Of a stretch of DNA of 15,971 nt, positions 14,437 through 15,971 are shown in pieces. The stretch spans positions 1 to 15,971 of the forward strand of contig JALSKY010000139.1 in NCBI GenBank assembly GCA_026988585.1, written 5' to 3'. Each line of letters begins with the position of its first letter. The stretch's first letter is position 1. The notes below the pieces were generated by a model. That model had not been told where the DNA came from, ran no database searches, and saw nothing but the letters and a program-made list of their open reading frames with translations. A program made the position numbers and the translations under genes. This DNA comes from Deltaproteobacteria bacterium (GTDB taxonomy: Bacteria; Desulfobacterota; Dissulfuribacteria; Dissulfuribacterales; QOAL01).

Positions 14437-14452
14437 TGGCCTGATGGTTGCA
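14437..14452 (+). promoter_or_regulatory. Sigma-54 (-24/-12) promoter of the 14490 gene and sensor kinase
   Basis: TGGCCTGATGGTTGCA matches TGGCACG-N4-TTGCW at all fixed positions except two in the -24 element (CT for AC), with a perfect TTGCA -12 element and correct GG-to-GC spacing. The predicted start near 14463 lies about 27 bases before the ATG. Confidence 0.8.
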
Positions 14453-14489
14453 TCATCCATAATATGTTTATTAAAGTGAAGGATTGTCT

Positions 14490-14978
14490 ATGAAAACAAG
14501 GATCATATTTATTCTAATATCTGTTTCTGCAGCTTTCTGGATCTCCATGTCTCATGATACAGAAGAGGCATTGGCCCAGGTTTTTTTGTGGGGGGAGGTG
14601 GTATCCAGGGATATGCAGGACCATACAGTTCAGTTCAGGGATTTCAGGCGGCAGGAGATGCTTGAGATCAATGTCAAGGACAGGACTCTCCTGGAGACCC
14701 TGGAACCTGGCAGGAGATACAGGGTTTGGGTCAAAGAGGAAAAAGGAAACCGGTTGCAGGCCTACAGGGTTAGGCCTCCCTGGGGAGAGTGTGATCCTAC
14801 AGGGATCAGAAGGCGTCTCTGGAGATCCTTTCATTATGATGATGGAGATGGCTCTGAACCTCACTCTGGATTCAGTGGGCCTGGAAACTGTCCTGTCAGG
14901 GGGATGAGGGATGGCCATGGGCCACATGGCATGGGGTATGGTCATGGCAGTGGAGGCGGTGGTGGCAGAGGGCGATAG
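14490..14978 (+). CDS. Small exported protein with His/Gly-rich C-terminus
   Basis: This 162-residue protein begins with a signal peptide or single membrane anchor (MKTRIIFILISVSAAFWI, probable cleavage near ALAQ at 27-30). Residues 31-95 alternate hydrophobic and charged residues in a pattern suggesting a small beta-barrel (VFLWGEVVSRDM, then LETLEPGRRYRVWV). Residues 96-162 are low-complexity with Cys101, Cys134 and a Gly/His/Met-rich tail (DGHGPHGMGYGHGSGGGGG), a plausible metal-binding segment. I do not recognise the family. The ATG at 14490 has AAGGA six bases upstream; a TTG two codons earlier is less likely. It is preceded by a sigma-54 promoter and its 3' end overlaps the sensor kinase start, so it is likely an accessory or sensing partner of that kinase. 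Confidence 0.8.
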   Translation: MKTRIIFILISVSAAFWISMSHDTEEALAQVFLWGEVVSRDMQDHTVQFRDFRRQEMLEINVKDRTLLETLEPGRRYRVWVKEEKGNRLQAYRVRPPWGECDPTGIRRRLWRSFHYDDGDGSEPHSGFSGPGNCPVRGMRDGHGPHGMGYGHGSGGGGGRGR

Positions 14979-15971
14979 GCTGAGCTACGCTGTCCTGTGG
15001 AAGGCCAACATAGTTGCCTTTGGGCTGCTCATCTTCCTGTTTGCCGGTGCGGTCATCTGGCAGAACCGCTATATGGACAGGTCATTCATCCAGGATGCTG
15101 AACATCATGCCAATTTGGCAGCAGGGATTATCAGGGTGAATGCCAGAAACTCGATGCTGGCAAAACAGGCATTGCAGGATATTCTCTCCCTTTTTCTTAG
15201 AAACAGTGTCAATTTTATCAGATTTCTCAATAATATAGAACCGTTTGATGAAAAGGAGCTCTCTGCCTTTGCCATGAGATCTGGCTTGTTCGGCATCACC
15301 ATTCTTGGTCAGGATGGGATGGTAGAGAGCTCATCTGGATGGCTTTTTCAGGATCCGCAAGAGTTGTGCGCCAGGGCTGGTGGTGCTGATCTTCGCCAGG
15401 GAGATGGTGTTGACTCCTCTTTTCTGGCTTTTCCCGAGCGGGGCCTCTTTCTTATGGTTCAGGGAGGTTCTGGTGCAGGGCATTGTATTGTGGCAGGAGT
15501 AAAGAACTCCAGGATAGCAGACCTGTTTGAGTCCATCTCTCTCAAGCGTTCCCTGGAACAGATCCGGGATATTCCCGGGATAGTCTATATAAAGTTGATG
15601 CAAGACTATCCTGTAGCTACGGGTTCCACAGCCTTGGAACTGCCACAGTTGAAGCATGGTCCTGGAGGCGTCTATGTAGTAGAGGTGGTAAGGCCCCTTT
15701 CACGGGACTACAATCTGGTAATGGGGATAGATGCAAGGCCCCTTATGGAGAGACATCGGATAGGTTGGTATTTTTTTGCTATCTGCACCGGTGTGCTCAC
15801 TGCTGTAGCAGCCCTTCTCTCCCTGCTGCTCTTCAGACATCAGAGACGTTTTCTGGAACGGATAAAGAGTGTGGAGAGCCAGCTTCATGAAAGGCGGGAA
15901 GAGGCGAATCTGGGCCGCTATGCTGCTGCCATAGCCCATGAGATTCGAAATCCCCTGAATGCTGTTTCCAT
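14962..15971 (+). CDS. Membrane sensor histidine kinase, NtrB/ZraS-like (truncated by window end)
   Basis: This open frame runs to the last base. It has a membrane segment (about 11-33, VLWKANIVAFGLLIFLF), an extracytoplasmic sensor region of about 230 residues, a second membrane segment (about 267-291) and a short coiled coil (QRRFLERIKSVESQLHERREEANLG). It reaches the HisKA phospho-acceptor box AIAHEIRNPLNAVS with His326; the ATPase domain lies outside the window. The HEIRNPLN form is typical of kinases paired with sigma-54 NtrC-family regulators such as NtrB, AtoS and ZraS. I place the start at GTG 14962, with GGAGG five bases upstream, overlapping the previous gene by 17 bases. In-frame ATGs at 14911-14944 would lengthen it by 6-17 residues, read from the neighbour's Gly/His repeat region. 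The sensor ligand is unknown. Confidence 0.88.
   Translation, partial: MAEGDRLSYAVLWKANIVAFGLLIFLFAGAVIWQNRYMDRSFIQDAEHHANLAAGIIRVNARNSMLAKQALQDILSLFLRNSVNFIRFLNNIEPFDEKELSAFAMRSGLFGITILGQDGMVESSSGWLFQDPQELCARAGGADLRQGDGVDSSFLAFPERGLFLMVQGGSGAGHCIVAGVKNSRIADLFESISLKRSLEQIRDIPGIVYIKLMQDYPVATGSTALELPQLKHGPGGVYVVEVVRPLSRDYNLVMGIDARPLMERHRIGWYFFAICTGVLTAVAALLSLLLFRHQRRFLERIKSVESQLHERREEANLGRYAAAIAHEIRNPLNAVS

Larger units (their letters stand above)
14134..14489. other. 356-base divergent control region
   Basis: This gap separates two divergently transcribed secreted-protein genes. It holds one sigma-54 promoter on each strand (14220-14235 minus, 14437-14452 plus) and a shared inverted repeat (14304-14317) between them. 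A TGTC half-site lies 32 bases from the repeat's own TGTC (14345-14348), and a short AACCG/CGGTT inverted repeat (14417-14435) lies just before the plus-strand -24 element. No gene was seen in it. Confidence 0.75.

Noticed and set aside
15105..15939. Three minus-strand open frames at the right-hand end
   Set aside because: They lie opposite the uninterrupted sensor kinase frame, which shows membrane segments and an HEIRNP box.

Overview
The window looks like a chromosomal stretch from a Gram-negative bacterium, most likely a deltaproteobacterium (Desulfobacterota-like). This is an inference from gene content, the use of sigma-54 promoters, signal-peptide-bearing proteins and roughly even base composition; there is no rRNA or other marker to fix the taxon. 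No tRNA, rRNA, insertion sequence or CRISPR array was seen. Coding density is high except in two intergenic regions of about 420 and 360 bases.

Layout. Positions 12-5997 hold five plus-strand genes: ftsY (SRP receptor), fbp (class I fructose-1,6-bisphosphatase), htpX (membrane M48 protease), a cobalamin-domain-like radical SAM protein of the type found with ribosomal-peptide (RiPP) maturation, and an unrecognised protein with a C-terminal TPR-like helix pair. They converge on a minus-strand block, 12804-6093, transcribed in the order smr-domain gene, tmk, ftsH, degP/htrA-type protease, hisD. Spacings of 7-126 bases suggest at least partial co-transcription. Together htpX, ftsH and degP form a concentration of envelope protein-quality-control genes.

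The right-hand end (about 12940-15971) is the most interesting part. Two small secreted-protein genes on the minus strand (12999-13406 and 13831-14133) and one on the plus strand (14490-14978) each have a well-matched sigma-54 (-24/-12) promoter. A near-identical inverted repeat (GACA-AAAA-TGTC) lies about 100 bases upstream of the two minus-strand start sites. The second copy also sits between the divergent promoters of the 13831 and 14490 genes. The plus-strand small gene overlaps the start of a membrane histidine kinase that runs off the window end at its HEIRNP phospho-acceptor box.

The arrangement resembles the enterobacterial ZraP/ZraSR envelope-stress system: a small periplasmic protein divergent from a sensor kinase, sigma-54 promoters on both sides, and activator sites between. 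The proteins themselves differ. I infer an autoregulated sigma-54 regulon of three small exported proteins (Met/Gly-rich, acidic, His/Gly-rich), driven by this kinase and an NtrC-type regulator expected just beyond the window.
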